From Macrothele yani (lineage: Eukaryota > Arthropoda > Arachnida > Araneae > Macrothelidae): 64,000 nucleotides of DNA. A program made the position numbers and the translations under genes. Below, piece by piece: positions 1 through 14,000 of this stretch; the first letter of the stretch is position 1, and every line of letters begins with the position of its first letter. The notes under the pieces were generated by a model. That model had not been told where the DNA came from, did not search any database, and saw nothing but the letters and a program-made list of their open reading frames with translations. The DNA is taken from assembly GCA_039090855.1 (NCBI GenBank), contig CM077034.1:224147331-224211330 (forward strand), given 5' to 3'.

Positions 1-362
1 ATCGTCGGGACTTCGACACAGTAAATTCTCCGTGTATACCGTTCTTAGACTTATGTAGTTACTATGAAGATCGTCGGTCCGTTGCGGACGACGGGAAACA
101 TAGCGCATGCTGTGGAAGTCGAAAATCTCAGTGAAATAACGTTTATTAAACAGTTGTGTTAAAGTTTATTTTCGTGTTTTTAAGATCACTTGTTAATGGG
201 TTCAAAATATCCCCTTGCGCTACTCCCAGTCTATGTAGGCACTTATTACATTTACTGCAGGATTCCTATTGGTGTTTAGGGAAAACTAGAAAAAGAAAAA
301 AAAATGTTAGCTGCACTTAGTGTTTCTCAACTTCAGAAGCAGGTCTGCGTCCCTGATAATGT
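1..362. other. Left flank, no recognised gene
   Basis: This is non-repetitive sequence before the satellite. It contains a 22-codon open frame (ATG at 304) that ends exactly where the satellite begins. A CAG|GT that could act as a splice donor lies at 340-344. Neither is convincing without a transcript. No conserved domain was recognised. Confidence 0.4.
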
Positions 363-3300
363 TAAATAAAGCAGAAGAAATCAGCAGAGGTTTGAAAAGA
401 AAAAAATGTGTGCATTGAAAAGTGACCAGGTACTTCTTAAGGTATCAAAAGCAAAAAATGTCCGAGATCTTGGCACATACAGGGGGGGGGGGGCTGGAAG
501 AAAAATAACAGTAAAAAAAGCAGAAGAAATCAGCAGAGGTTTGAAAAGAAAAAAATGTGTGCATTGAAAGTGACCAGGTACTTCTTAAGGTATCAAAAGC
601 AAAAAATGTCCGAGATCTTGGCACATACAGGGGGGGGGGGGCTGGAAGAAAAATAACAGTAAAAAAAGCAGAAGAAATCAGCAGAGGTTTGAAAAGAAAA
701 AAATGTGTGCATTGAAAGTGACCAGGTACTTCTTAAGGTATCAAAAGCAAAAAATGTCCGAGATCTTGGCACATACAGGGGGGCTGGAAGAAAAATAACA
801 GTAAAAAAAGCAGAAGAAATCAGCAGAGGTTTGAAAAGAAAAAAATGTGTGCATTGAAAGTGACCAGGTACTTCTTAAGGTATCAAAAGCAAAAAATGTC
901 CGAGATCTTGGCACATACAGGGGGGGGGCTGGAAGAAAAATAACAGTAAAAAAAGCAGAAGAAATCAGCAGAGGTTTGAAAAGAAAAAAATGTGTGCATT
1001 GAAAGTGACCAGGTACTTCTTAAGGTATCAAAAGCAAAAAATGTCCGAGATCTTGGCACATACAGGGGGGGCTGGAAGAAAAATAACAGTAAAAAAAGCA
1101 GAAGAAATCAGCAGAGGTTTGAAAAGAAAAAAATGTGTGCATTGAAAGTGACCAGGTACTTCTTAAGGTATCAAAAGCAAAAAATGTCCGAGATCTTGGC
1201 ACATACAGGGGGGGGGGCTGGAAGAAAAATAACAGTAAAAAAAGCAGAAGAAATCAGCAGAGGTTTGAAAAGAAAAAAATGTGTGCATTGAAAGTGACCA
1301 GGTACTTCTTAAGGTATCAAAAGCAAAAAATGTCCGAGATCTTGGCACATACAGGGGGGGGGGGGGGGGCTGGAAGAAAAATAACAGTAAAAAAAGCAGA
1401 AGAAATCAGCAGAGGTTTGAAAAGAAAAAAATGTGTGCATTGAAAGTGACCAGGTACTTCTTAAGGTATCAAAAGCAAAAAATGTCCGAGATCTTGGCAC
1501 ATACAGGGGGGGGGGGGGGGCTGGAAGAAAAATAACAGTAAAAAAAGCAGAAGAAATCAGCAGAGGTTTGAAAAGAAAAAAATGTGTGCATTGAAAGTGA
1601 CCAGGTACTTCTTAAGGTATCAAAAGCAAAAAATGTCCGAGATCTTGGCACATACAGGGGGGGGGGGGGCTGGAAGAAAAATAACAGTAAAAAAAGCAGA
1701 AGAAATCAGCAGAGGTTTGAAAAGAAAAAAATGTGTGCATTGAAAGTGACCAGGTACTTCTTAAGGTATCAAAAGCAAAAAATGTCCGAGATCTTGGCAC
1801 ATACAGGGGGGGGGGGCTGGAAGAAAAATAACAGTAAAAAAAGCAGAAGAAATCAGCAGAGGTTTGAAAAGAAAAAAATGTGTGCATTGAAAGTGACCAG
1901 GTACTTCTTAAGGTATCAAAAGCAAAAAATGTCCGAGATCTTGGCACATACAGGGGGGGGGGGCTGGAAGAAAAATAACAGTAAAAAGCAGAAGAAATCA
2001 GCAGAGGTTTGAAAAGAAAAAAATGTGTGCATTGAAAGTGACCAGGTACTTCTTAAGGTATCAAAAGCAAAAAATGTCCGAGATCTTGCACATACAGGGG
2101 GGGGGGCTGGAAGAAAAATAACAGTAAAAAAAGCAGAAGAAATCAGCAGAGGTTTGAAAAGAAAAAAATGTGTGCATTGAAAGTGACCAGGTACTTCTTA
2201 AGGTATCAAAAGCAAAAAATGTCCGAGATCTTGGCACATACAGGGGGGGCTGGAAGAAAAATAACAGTAAAAAAAGCAGAAGAAATCAGCAGAGGTTTGA
2301 AAAGAAAAAAATGTGTGCATTGAAAGTGACCAGGTACTTCTTAAGGTATCAAAAGCAAAACATGTCCGAGATCTTGGCACATACAGGGGGGGGGCTGGAA
2401 GAAAAATAACAGTAAAAAAGCAGAAGAAATCAGCAGAGGTTTGAAAAGAAAAAAATGTGTGCATTGAAAGTGACCAGGTACTTCTTAAGGTATCAAAAGC
2501 AAAAAATGTCCGAGATCTTGGCACATACAGGGGGGGGGGGGGGGCTGGAAGAAAAATAACAGTAAAAAAAGCAGAAGAAATCAGCAGAGGTTTGAAAAGA
2601 AAAAAATGTGTGCATTGAAAGTGACCAGGTACTTCTTAAGGTATCAAAAGCAAAAAATGTCCGAGATCTTGGCACATACAGGGGGGGGGCTGGAAGAAAA
2701 ATAACAGTAAAAAAAGCAGAAGAAATCAGCAGAGGTTTGAAAAGAAAAAAATGTGTGCATTGAAAGTGACCAGGTACTTCTTAAGGTATCAAAAGCAAAA
2801 AATGTCCGAGATCTTGGCACATACAGGGAGGGGGGGGGCTGGAAGAAAAATAACAGTAAAAAAAGCAGAAGAAATCAGCAGAGGTTTGAAAAGAAAAAAA
2901 TGTGTGCATTGAAAGTGACCAGGTACTTCTTAAGGTATCAAAAGCAAAAAATGTCCGAGATCTTGGCACATACAGGGGGGGGGGGGGGCTGGAAGAAAAA
3001 TAACAGTAAAAAAAGCAGAAGAAATCAGCAGAGGTTTGAAAAGAAAAAATGTGTGCATTGAAAGTGACCAGGTACTTCTTAAGGTATCAAAAGCAAAATA
3101 TGTCCGAGATCTTGGCACATACAGGGGGGCTGGAAGAAAAATAACAGTAAAAAAAGCAGAAGAAATCAGCAGAGGTTTGAAAAGAAAAAAATGTGTGCAT
3201 TGAAAGTGACCAGGTACTTCTTAAGGTATCAAAAGCAAAAAATGTCCGAGATCTTGGCACATACAGGGGGGGGGCTGGAAGAAAAATAACAGTAAAAAAA

Positions 3301-6300
3301 GCAGAAGAAATCAGCAGAGGTTTGAAAAGAAAAAAATGTGTGCATTGAAAGTGACCAGGTACTTCTTAAGGTATCAAAAGCAAAAAATGTCCGAGATCTT
3401 GGCACATACAGGGGCTGGAAGAAAAATAACAGTAAAAAAAGCAGAAGAAATCAGCAGAGGTTTGAAAAGAAAAAAATGTGTGCATTGAAAGTGACCAGGT
3501 ACTTCTTAAGGTATCAAAAGCAAAAAATGTCCGAGATCTTGGCACATACAGGGGGGCTGGAAGAAAAATAACAGTAAAAAAAGCAGAAGAAATCAGCAGA
3601 GGTTTGAAAAGAAAAAAATGTGTGCATTGAAAGTGACCAGGTACTTCTTAAGGTATCAAAAGCAAAAAATGTCCGAGATCTTGGCACATACAGGGGGGGG
3701 GGCTGGAAGAAAAATAACAGTAAAAAAGCAGAAGAAATCAGCAGAGGTTTGAAAAGAAAAAAATGTGTGCATTGAAAGTGACCAGGTACTTCTTAAGGTA
3801 TCAAAAGCAAAAAATGTCCGAGATCTTGGCACATACAGGGGGGGGGGGCTGGAAGAAAAATAACAGTAAAAAAGCAGAAGAAATCAGCAGAGGTTTGAAA
3901 AGAAAAAAATGTGTGCATTGAAAGTGACCAGGTACTTCTTAAGGTATCAAAAGCAAAAAATGTCCGAGATCTTGGCACATACAGGGGGGGGGCTGGAAGA
4001 AAAATAACAGTAAAAAAAGCAGAAGAAATCAGCAGAGGTTTGAAAAGAAAAAATGTGTGCATTGAAAGTGACCAGGTACTTCTTAAGGTATCAAAAGCAA
4101 AAAATGTCCGAGATCTTGGCACATACAGGGGGGGGGCTGGAAGAAAAATAACAGTAAAAAAAGCAGAAGAAATCAGCAGAGGTTTGAAAAGAAAAAAATG
4201 TGTGCATTGAAAGTGACCAGGTACTTCTTAAGGTATCAAAAGCAAAAAATGTCCGAGATCTTGGCACATACAGGGGGGGCTGGAAGAAAAATAACAGTAA
4301 AAAAAGCAGAAGAAATCAGCAGAGGTTTGAAAAGAAAAAAATGTGTGCATTGAAAGTGACCAGGTACTTCTTAAGGTATCAAAAGCAAAAAATGTCCGAG
4401 ATCTTGGCACATACAGGGGGGGGGGCTGGAAGAAAAATAACAGTAAAAAAGCAGAAGAAATCAGCAGAGGTTTGAAAAGAAAAAAATGTGTGCATTGAAA
4501 GTGACCAGGTACTTCTTAAGGTATCAAAAGCAAAAAATGTCCGAGATCTTGGCACATACAGGGGGGGGGGGGGGGGGGGCTGGAAGAAAAATAACAGTAA
4601 AAAAAGCAGAAGAAATCAGCAGAGGTTTGAAAAGAAAAAAATGTGTGCATTGAAAGTGACCAGGTACTTCTTAAGGTATCAAAAGCAAAAAATGTCCGAG
4701 ATCTTGGCACATACAGGGGGGGGGGGGCTGGAAGAAAAATAACAGTAAAAAAAGCAGAAGAAATCAGCAGAGGTTTGAAAAGAAAAAAATGTGTGCATTG
4801 AAAGTGACCAGGTACTTCTTAAGGTATCAAAAGCAAAATATGTCCGAGATCTTGGCACATACAGGGGGGGCTGGAAGACAGAAATAACAGTAAAAAAAGC
4901 AGAAGAAATCAGCAGAGGTTTGAAAAGAAAAAAATGTGTGCATTGAAAGTGACCAGGTACTTCTTAAGGTATCAAAAGCAAAAAATGTCCGAGATCTTGG
5001 CACATACAGGGGGGGGCTGGAAGAAAAATAACAGTAAAAAAAGCAGAAGAAATCAGCAGAGGTTTGAAAAGAAAAAAATGTGTGCATTGAAAGTGACCAG
5101 GTACTTCTTAAGGTATCAAAAGCAAAAAATGTCCGAGATCTTGGCACATACGGGGGCTGGAAGAAAAATAACAGTAAAAAAAGCAGAAGAAATCAGCAGA
5201 GGTTTGAAAAGAAAAAATGTGTGCATTGAAAGTGGCCAGGTACTTCTTAAGGTATCAAAAGCAAAAAATGTCCGAAATCTTGGCACATATGGGGGGGGGG
5301 GCTGGAAGAAAAGAACAGTAAGAAAAGCAGAAGAAATCAGCAGAGGTTTGAAAAGAAAAAAATGTGGGCATTGAAAGTGGCCAGGTACTTCTTAAGGTAT
5401 CAAAAGCAAAAAATGTCCGAAATCTTGGCACATATGGGGGGGGGGGCTGGAAGACAAAGAACAGTAAGAAAAGCAGAAGAAATCAGCAGTGGTTTGAAAA
5501 GAAAAAAATGTGGGCATTGAAAGTGGCCTGGTACTTCTTAAGGTATCAAAAGCAAAAAATGTCCGAAATCTTGGCACATATGGGGGGGGGGGCTGGAAGA
5601 CAGAGAACAGTAAAAGAAGCAGAAGAAATCAGCAGAGGTTTGAAAAGAAAAAAATGTGGGCATTGAAAGTGGCCTGGTACTTCTTAAGGTATCAAAAGCA
5701 AAAAAAATGTTCGTAATCTTGGCACATGGGGGGGGGAAGGGGGGAGGACTGGAAGACAAAGAACAGTAAAAAAAGCAGAAGAAATCAGCAGAGGTTTGAA
5801 AAGAAAAAAATGTGGGCATTGAAAGTGGCCAGGTACTTCTTAAGGTATCAAAAACAAAAAATGTCCAAAATCTTGGCAATATGGGGGGGGGGGTGCTGGA
5901 AGACAAAGAACAGTAAAAAAAGCAGAAGAAATCAGCAGAGGTTTGAAAAAGAAAAAAATGTGGGCATTGAAAGTGGCCAGGTACTTCTTAAGGTATCAAA
6001 AACAAAAAATGTCCAAAATCTTGGCACATATGGGGGGGGGCTGGAAGACAGAGAACAGTAAAAGAAGCAGAAGAAATCAGCAGAGGTTTGAAAAGAAAAA
6101 AATGTGGGCATTGAAAGTGGCCAGGTACTTCTTAAGGTATCAAAAAAATGTCCGAAATCTTGGCACATATGGGGGGGGGGGTCTGGAAGACAGAGAACAG
6201 TAAAAGAAGCAGAAGAAATCAGCAGAGGTTTGAAAAGAAAAAAATGTGGGCATTGAAAGTGGCCAGGTACTTCTTAAGGTATCAAAAAAAAATGTCCGAA

Positions 6301-8020
6301 ATCTTGGCTCATATGGGGGGGGTGGGGGGGGGGGCTGGAAGACAGAGAACAGTAAAAGAAGCAGAAGAAATCAGCAGAGGTTTGAAAAGAAAAAAATGTG
6401 GGCATTGAAAGTGGCCAGGTACTTCTTAAGGTATCAAAAAAATGTCCGAAATCTTGGCACATATGGGGGGGGGGGTCTGGAAGACAGAGAACAGTAAAAG
6501 AAGCAGAAGAAATCAGCAGAGGTTTGAAAAGAAAAAAATGTGGGCATTGAAAGTGGCCAGGTACTTCTTAAGGTATCAAAAAAAAATGTCCGAAATCTTG
6601 GCACATATGGGGGGGGGGGGCTGGAAGACAGAGAACAGTAAAAGAAGCAGAAGAAATCAGCAGAGGTTTGAAAAGAAAAAAATGTGGGCATTGAAAGTGG
6701 CCAGGTACTTCTTAAGGTATCAAAAGCAAAAAATGTCCGAGATCTTGGCACATACAGGGGGGGGGGCTGGAAGAAAAATAACAGTAAAAAAAGCAGAAGA
6801 AATCAGCAGAGGTTTGAAAAGAAAAAAATGTGTGCATTGAAAGTGACCAGGTACTTCTTAAGGTATCAAAAGCAAAAAATGTCCGAGATCTTGGCACATA
6901 CGGGGGGGGGCTGGAAGAAAAATAACAGTAAAAAAAGCAGAAGAAATCAGCAGAGGTTTGAAAAGAAAAATAGGTGTGCATTGAAAGTGGCCAGGTACTT
7001 CTTAAGGTATCAAAAGCAAAAAATGTCCGAAATCTTGGCACATATGGGGAGGGGGGGGCTGGAAGACAAAGAACAGTAAGAAAAGCAGAAGAAATCAGCA
7101 GTGGTTTGAAAAGAAAAAAATGTGGGCATTGAAAGTGGCCTGGTACTTCTTAAGGTATCAAAAGCAAAAAATGTCCGAAATCTTGGCACATGGGGGGGGG
7201 GGGTCTGGAAGACAGAACAGTAAAAGAAGCAGAAGAAATCAGCAGAGGTTTGAAAAGAAAAAAATGTGGGCATTGAAAGTGGCCAGGTACTTCTTAAGGT
7301 ATCAAAAGCAAAAAATGTCCGAAATCTTGGCACATATGGGGGGGGGGGCTGGAAGACAGAGAACAGTAAAGGAAGCAGAAGAAATCAGCAGAGGTTTGAA
7401 AAGAAAAAAATGTGGGCATTGAAAGTGGCCAGGTACTTCTTAAGGTATCAAAAGCAAAAAAATGTTCGTAATCTTGGCACATGGGGGGGAGGGGGGGGAG
7501 GACTGGAAGACAAAGAACAGTAAAAAAAGCAGAAGAAATCAGCAGAGGTTTGAAAAGAAAAAAATGTGGGCATTGAAAGTGGCCAGGTACTTCTTAAGGT
7601 ATCAAAAACAAAAAATGTCCAAAATCTTGGCACATATGGGGGGGGGGGGGGCTGGAAGACAGAGAACAGTAAAAGAAGCAGAAGAAATCAGCAGAGGTTT
7701 GAAAAGAAAAAAAGTGGGCATTGAAAGTGGCCAGGTACTTCTTAAGGTATCAAAAAAAAAAAAAATGTCCGAAATCTTGGCACATATGGGGGGGGGGGTC
7801 TGGAAGACAGAGAACAGTAAAAGAAGCAGAAGAAATCAGCAGAGGTTTGAAAAGAAAAAAATGTGGGCATTGAAAGTGGCCAGGTACTTCTTAAGGTATC
7901 AAAAAAAAATGTCCGAAATCTTGGCACATATGGGGGGGGGGGGGGCTGGAAGACAGAGAACAGTAAAAGAAGCAGAAGAAATCAGCAGAGGTTTGAAAAG
8001 AAAAAAATTTGGGCATTGAA
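363..8020 (+). repeat. Satellite superblock I (A-long, B, A-short, B)
   Basis: Type A units fill about 363-5220, type B about 5230-6700, two A units about 6720-6970, and type B about 6970-8010. The first B run has a recognisable order: a unit with CAGTGGTTTG, units with GCCTGGTAC, a unit with TGTTCGTAATC and an interrupted G-run, then a unit with GGCAATATGG and GTGCTGG. The second B run begins with a hybrid unit carrying AAAATAGGTGTGCATTG and GGGGAGGGGG. Confidence 0.8.
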
Positions 8021-11000
8021 AGTGACCAGGTACTTCTTAAGGTATCAAAAGCAAAAAATGTCCGAGATCTTGGCACATACAGGGGGGCTGGAAGAAAAAT
8101 AACAGTAAAAAAAGCAGAAGAAATCAGCAGAGGTTTGAAAAGAAAAAAATGTGTGCATTGAAAGTGACCAGGTACTTCTTAAGGTATCAAAAGCAAAAAA
8201 TGTCCGAGATCTTGGCACATACAGGGGGGCTGGAAGAAAAATAACAGTAAAAAAAGCAGAAGAAATCAGCAGAGGTTTGAAAAGAAAAAAATGTGTGCAT
8301 TGAAAGTGACCAGGTACTTCTTAAGGTATCAAAAGCAAAAAATGTCCGAGATCTTGGCACATACAGGGGGGCTGGAAGAAAAATAACAGTAAAAAAAGCA
8401 GAAGAAATCAGCAGAGGTTTGAAAAGAAAAAAATGTGTGCATTGAAAGTGACCAGGTACTTCTTAAGGTATCAAAAAAAAAAAAAAAAATGTCCGAGATC
8501 TTGGCACATACAGGGGGGGGGGGCTGGAAGAAAAATAACAGTAAAAAAAGCAGAAGAAATCAGCAGAGGTTTGAAAAGAAAAATGTGTGCATTGAAAGTG
8601 ACCAGGTACTTCTTAAGGTATCAAAAGCAAAAAATGTCCGAGATCTTGGCACATACAGGGGGGGGCTGGAAGAAAAATAACAGTAAAAAAAGCAGAAGAA
8701 ATCAGCAGAGGTTTGAAAAGAAAAAAATGTGTGCATTGAAAGTGACCAGGTACTTCTTAAGGTATCAAAAGCAAAAAATGTCCGAGATCTTGGCACATAC
8801 AGGGGGGGGGGGGCTGGAAGAAAAATAACAGTAAAAAAAGCAGAAGAAATCAGCAGAGGTTTGAAAAGAAAAAAATGTGTGCATTGAAAGTGACCAGGTA
8901 CTTCTTAAGGTATCAAAAGCAAAAAATGTCCGAGATCTTGGCACATACAGGGGGGCTGGAAGAAAAATAACAGTAAAAAAAGCAGAAGAAATCAGCAGAG
9001 GTTTGAAAAGAAAAAAATGTGTGCATTGAAAGTGACCAGGTACTTCTTAAGGTATCAAAAGCAAAAAATGTCCGAGATCTTGGCACATACAGGGGGGGGG
9101 GCTGGAAGAAAAATAACAGTAAAAAAAGCAGAAGAAATCAGCAGAGGTTTGAAAAGAAAAAAATGTGTGCATTGAAAGTGACCAGGTACTTCTTAAGGTA
9201 TCAAAAGCAAAAAATGTCCGAGATCTTGGCACATACAGGGGGGGGGGGGCTGGAAGAAAAATAACAGTAAAAAAAGCAGAAGAAATCAGCAGAGGTTTGA
9301 AAAGAAAAAAATGTGTGCATTGAAAGTGACCAGGTACTTCTTAAGGTATCAAAAGCAAAAAATGTCCGAGATCTTGGCACATACAGGGGGGGGGGCTGGA
9401 AGAAAAATAACAGTAAAAAAAGCAGAAGAAATCAGCAGAGGTTTGAAAAGAAAAAAATGTGTGCATTGAAAGTGACCAGGTACTTCTTAAGGTATCAAAA
9501 GCAAAAAATGTCCGAGATCTTGGCACATACAGGGGGGGGGGCTGGAAGAAAAATAACAGTAAAAAAAGCAGAAGAAATCAGCAGAGGTTTGAAAAGAAAA
9601 AAATGTGTGCATTGAAAGTGACCAGGTACTTCTTAAGGTATCAAAAGCAAAAAATGTCCGAGATCTTGGCACATACAGGGGGGCTGGAAGAAAAATAACA
9701 GTAAAAAAAGCAGAAGAAATCAGCAGAGGTTTGAAAAGAAAAAAATGTGTGCATTGAAAGTGACCAGGTACTTCTTAAGGTATCAAAAGCAAAAAATGTC
9801 CGAGATCTTGGCACATACAGGGGGCTGGAAGAAAAATAACAGTAAAAAAGCAGAAGAAATCAGCAGAGGTTTGAAAAGAAAAAAATGTGTGCATTGAAAG
9901 TGACCAGGTACTTCTTAAGGTATCAAAAGCAAAAAATGTCCGAGATCTTGGCACATACAGGGGGGGGCTGGAAGAAAAATAACAGTAAAAAAAGCAGAAG
10001 AAATCAGCAGAGGTTTGAAAAGAAAAAAATGTGTGCATTGAAAGTGACCAGGTACTTCTTAAGGTATCAAAAGCAAAAAATGTCCGAGATCTTGGCACAT
10101 ACAGGGGGGCTGGAAGAAAAATAACAGTAAAAAAAGCAGAAGAAATCAGCAGAGGTTTGAAAAGAAAAAAATGTGTGCATTGAAAGTGACCAGGTACTTC
10201 TTAAGGTATCAAAAGCAAAAAATGTCCGAGATCTTGGCACATACAGGGGGGGGGGGGCTGGAAGAAAAATAACAGTAAAAAAAGCAGAAGAAATCAGCAG
10301 AGGTTTGAAAAGAAAAAAATGTGTGCATTGAAAGTGACCAGGTACTTCTTAAGGTATCAAAAGCAAAAAATGTCCGAGATCTTGGCACATACAGGGGGGG
10401 GGGCTGGAAGAAAAATAACAGTAAAAAAAGCAGAAGAAATCAGCAGAGGTTTGAAAAGAAAAAAATGTGTGCATTGAAAGTGACCAGGTACTTCTTAAGG
10501 TATCAAAAGCAAAAAATGTCCGAGATCTTGGCACATACAGGGGGCTGGAAGAAAAATAACAGTAAAAAAGCAGAAGAAATCAGCAGAGGTTTGAAAAGAA
10601 AAAAATGTGTGCATTGAAAGTGACCAGGTACTTCTTAAGGTATCAAAAGCAAAAAATGTCCGAGATCTTGGCACATACAGGGGGGGCTGGAAGAAAAATA
10701 ACAGTAAAAAAAGCAGAAGAAATCAGCAGAGGTTTGAAAAGAAAAAAATGTGTGCATTGAAAGTGACCAGGTACTTCTTAAGGTATCAAAAGCAAAACAT
10801 GTCCGAGATCTTGGCACATACAGGGGGGGGCTGGAAGAAAAATAACAGTAAAAAAAGCAGAAGAAATCAGCAGAGGTTTGAAAAGAAAAATGTGTGCATT
10901 GAAAGTGACCAGGTACTTCTTAAGGTATCAAAAGCAAAAAATGTCCGAGATCTTGGCACATACAGGGGGGGGGCTGGAAGAAAAATAACAGTAAAAAAAG

Positions 11001-14000
11001 CAGAAGAAATCAGCAGAGGTTTGAAAAGAAAAAAATGTGTGCATTGAAAGTGACCAGGTACTTCTTAAGGTATCAAAAGCAAAAAATGTCCGAGATCTTG
11101 GCACATACAGGGGGGGGGGGGCTGGAAGAAAAATAACAGTAAAAAAAGCAGAAGAAATCAGCAGAGGTTTGAAAAGAAAAAAATGTGTGCATTGAAAGTG
11201 ACCAGGTACTTCTTAAGGTATCAAAAGCAAAAAATGTCCGAGATCTTGGCACATACAGGGGGGGGGGGGGCTGGAAGAAAAATAACAGTAAAAAAAGCAG
11301 AAGAAATCAGCAGAGGTTTGAAAAAGAAAAATGTGTGCATTGAAAGTGACCAGGTACTTCTTAAGGTATCAAAAGCAAAAAATGTCCGAGATCTTGGCAC
11401 ATACAGGGGGGGGCTGGAAGAAAAATAACAGTAAAAAAAGCAGAAGAAATCAGCAGAGGTTTGAAAAGAAAAAAATGTGTGCATTGAAAGTGACCAGGTA
11501 CTTCTTAAGGTATCAAAAGCAAAATATGTCCGAGATCTTGGCACATACAGGGGGGGCTGGAAGAAAAATAACAGTAAAAAAAGCAGAAGAAATCAGCAGA
11601 GGTTTGAAAAGAAAAAAATGTGTGCATTGAAAGTGACCAGGTACTTCTTAAGGTATCAAAAGCAAAAAATGTCCGAGATCTTGGCACATACAGGGGGGGC
11701 TGGAAGAAAAATAACAGTAAAAAAAGCAGAAGAAATCAGCAGAGGTTTGAAAAGAAAAAATGTGTGCATTGAAAGTGACCAGGTACTTCTTAAGGTATCA
11801 AAAGCAAAAAATGTCCGAGATCTTGGCACATACAGGGGGGCTGGAAGAAAAATAACAGTAAAAAAAGCAGAAGAAATCAGCAGAGGTTTGAAAAGAAAAA
11901 AATGTGTGCATTGAAAGTGACCAGGTACTTCTTAAGGTATCAAAAGCAAAAAATGTCCGAAATCTTGGCACATACGGGGGGGGGCTGGAAGAAAAATAAC
12001 AGTAAAAAAAGCAGAAGAAATCAGCAGAGGTTTGAAAAGAAAAATAGGTGTGCATTGAAAGTGGCCAGGTACTTCTTAAGGTATCAAAAGCAAAAAATGT
12101 CCGAAATCTTGGCACATATGGGGGGGGGGGCTGGAAGACAAAGAACAGTAAGAAAAGCAGAAGAAATCAGCAGTGGTTTGAAAAGAAAAAATGTGGGCAT
12201 TGAAAGTGGCCTGGTACTTCTTAAGGTATCAAAAGCAAAAAATGTCCGAAATCTTGGCACATATGGGGGGGCTGGAAGACAGAGAACAGTAAAAGAAGCA
12301 GAAGAAATCAGCAGAGGTTTGAAAAGAAAAAAATGTGGGCATTGAAAGTGGCCTGGTACTTCTTAAGGTATCAAAAGCAAAAAAAATGTTCGTAATCTTG
12401 GCACATGGGGGGGGAAGGGGGAGGACTGGAAGACAAAGAACAGTAAAAAAGCAGAAGAAATCAGCAGAGGTTTGAAAAGAAAAAATGTGGGCATTGAAAG
12501 TGGCCAGGTACTTCTTAAGGTATCAAAAACAAAAAATGTCCAAAATCTTGGCAATATGGAGGGGGGGGTGCTGGAAGACAAAGAACAGTAAAAAGCAGAA
12601 GAAATCAGCAGAGGTTTGAAAAAGAAAAAAAAATGTGGGCATTGAAAGTGGCCAGGTACTTCTTAAGGTATCAAAAACAAAAAATGTCCAAAATCTTGGC
12701 ACATATGGGGGGGGGGGGCTGGAAGACAGAGAACAGTAAAAGAAGCAGAAGAAATCAGCAGAGGTTTGAAAAGAAAAAAAAAGTGGGCATTGAAAGTGGC
12801 CAGGTACTTCTTAAGGTATCAAAAAAATGTCCGAAATCTTGGCACATATGGGGGGGGGGGTCTGGAAGACAGAGAACAGTAAAAGAAGCAGAAGAAATCA
12901 GCAGAGGTTTGAAAAGAAAAAAATGTGGGCATTGAAAGTGGCCAGGTACTTCTTAAGGTATCAAAAAAAAAATGTCCGAAATCTTGGCACATATGGGGGG
13001 GGGGGGGCTGGAAGACAGAGAACAGTAAAAGAAGCAGAAGAAATCAGCAGAGGTTTGAAAAGAAAAAAAGTGGGCATTGAAAGTGGCCAGGTACTTCTTA
13101 AGGTATCAAAAAAAAATGTCCGAAATCTTGGCACATATGGGGGGGGGGGGGTCTGGAAGACAGAGAACAGTAAAAGAAGCAGAAGAAATCAGCAGAGGTT
13201 TGAAAAGAAAAAAATGTGGGCATTGAAAGTGGCCAGGTACTCTCTAAGGTATCAAAAAAAAAAAATGTCCGAAATCTTGGCACATATGGGGGGGGGGGGG
13301 GGGGGCTGGAAGACAGAGAACAGTAAAAGAAGCAGAAGAAATCAGCAGAGGTTTGAAAAGAAAAAAATGTGGGCATTGAAAGTGGCCAGGTACTTCTGTA
13401 AGGTATCAAAAAAAAGCAAAAAATGTCCGAGATCTTGGCACATACAGGGGGGGGGGCTGGAAGAAAAATAACAGTAAAAAAAGCAGAAGAAATCAGCAGA
13501 GGTTTGAAAAGAAAAAAAATGTGTGCATTGAAAGTGACCAGGTACTTCTTAAGGTATCAAAAGCAAAAAATGTCCGAGATCTTGGCACATGCGGGGGGGG
13601 CTGGAAGAAAAATAACAGTAAAAAAAGCAGAAGAAATCAGCAGAGGTTTGAAAAGAAAAATAGGTGTGCATTGAAAGTGGCCAGGTACTTCTTAAGGTAT
13701 CAAAAAGCAAAAAATGTCCGAAATCTTGGCACATATGGGGAGGGGGGGGCTGGAAGACAAAGAACAGTAAGAAAAGCAGAAAAAGAAATCAGCAGTGGTT
13801 TGAAAAGAAAAAATGTGGGCATTGAAAGTGGCCTGGTACTTCTTAAGGTATCAAAAGCAAAAAATGTCCAGAAATCTTGGCACATGGGGGGGGGGGGGGT
13901 CTGGAAGGTGAACAGGAGACAGAAGCAGAAGAAATCAGCAGAGGTTTGAAAAGATGTGGGCAAAATGTGGGCATTGAAAGTGGCCAGGCATTTTAAGGTA

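Noticed and set aside
304..372. 22-codon frame as a first coding exon of the host gene
   Set aside because: Start context and donor are weak and nothing links it to the exon at 29.5 kb.
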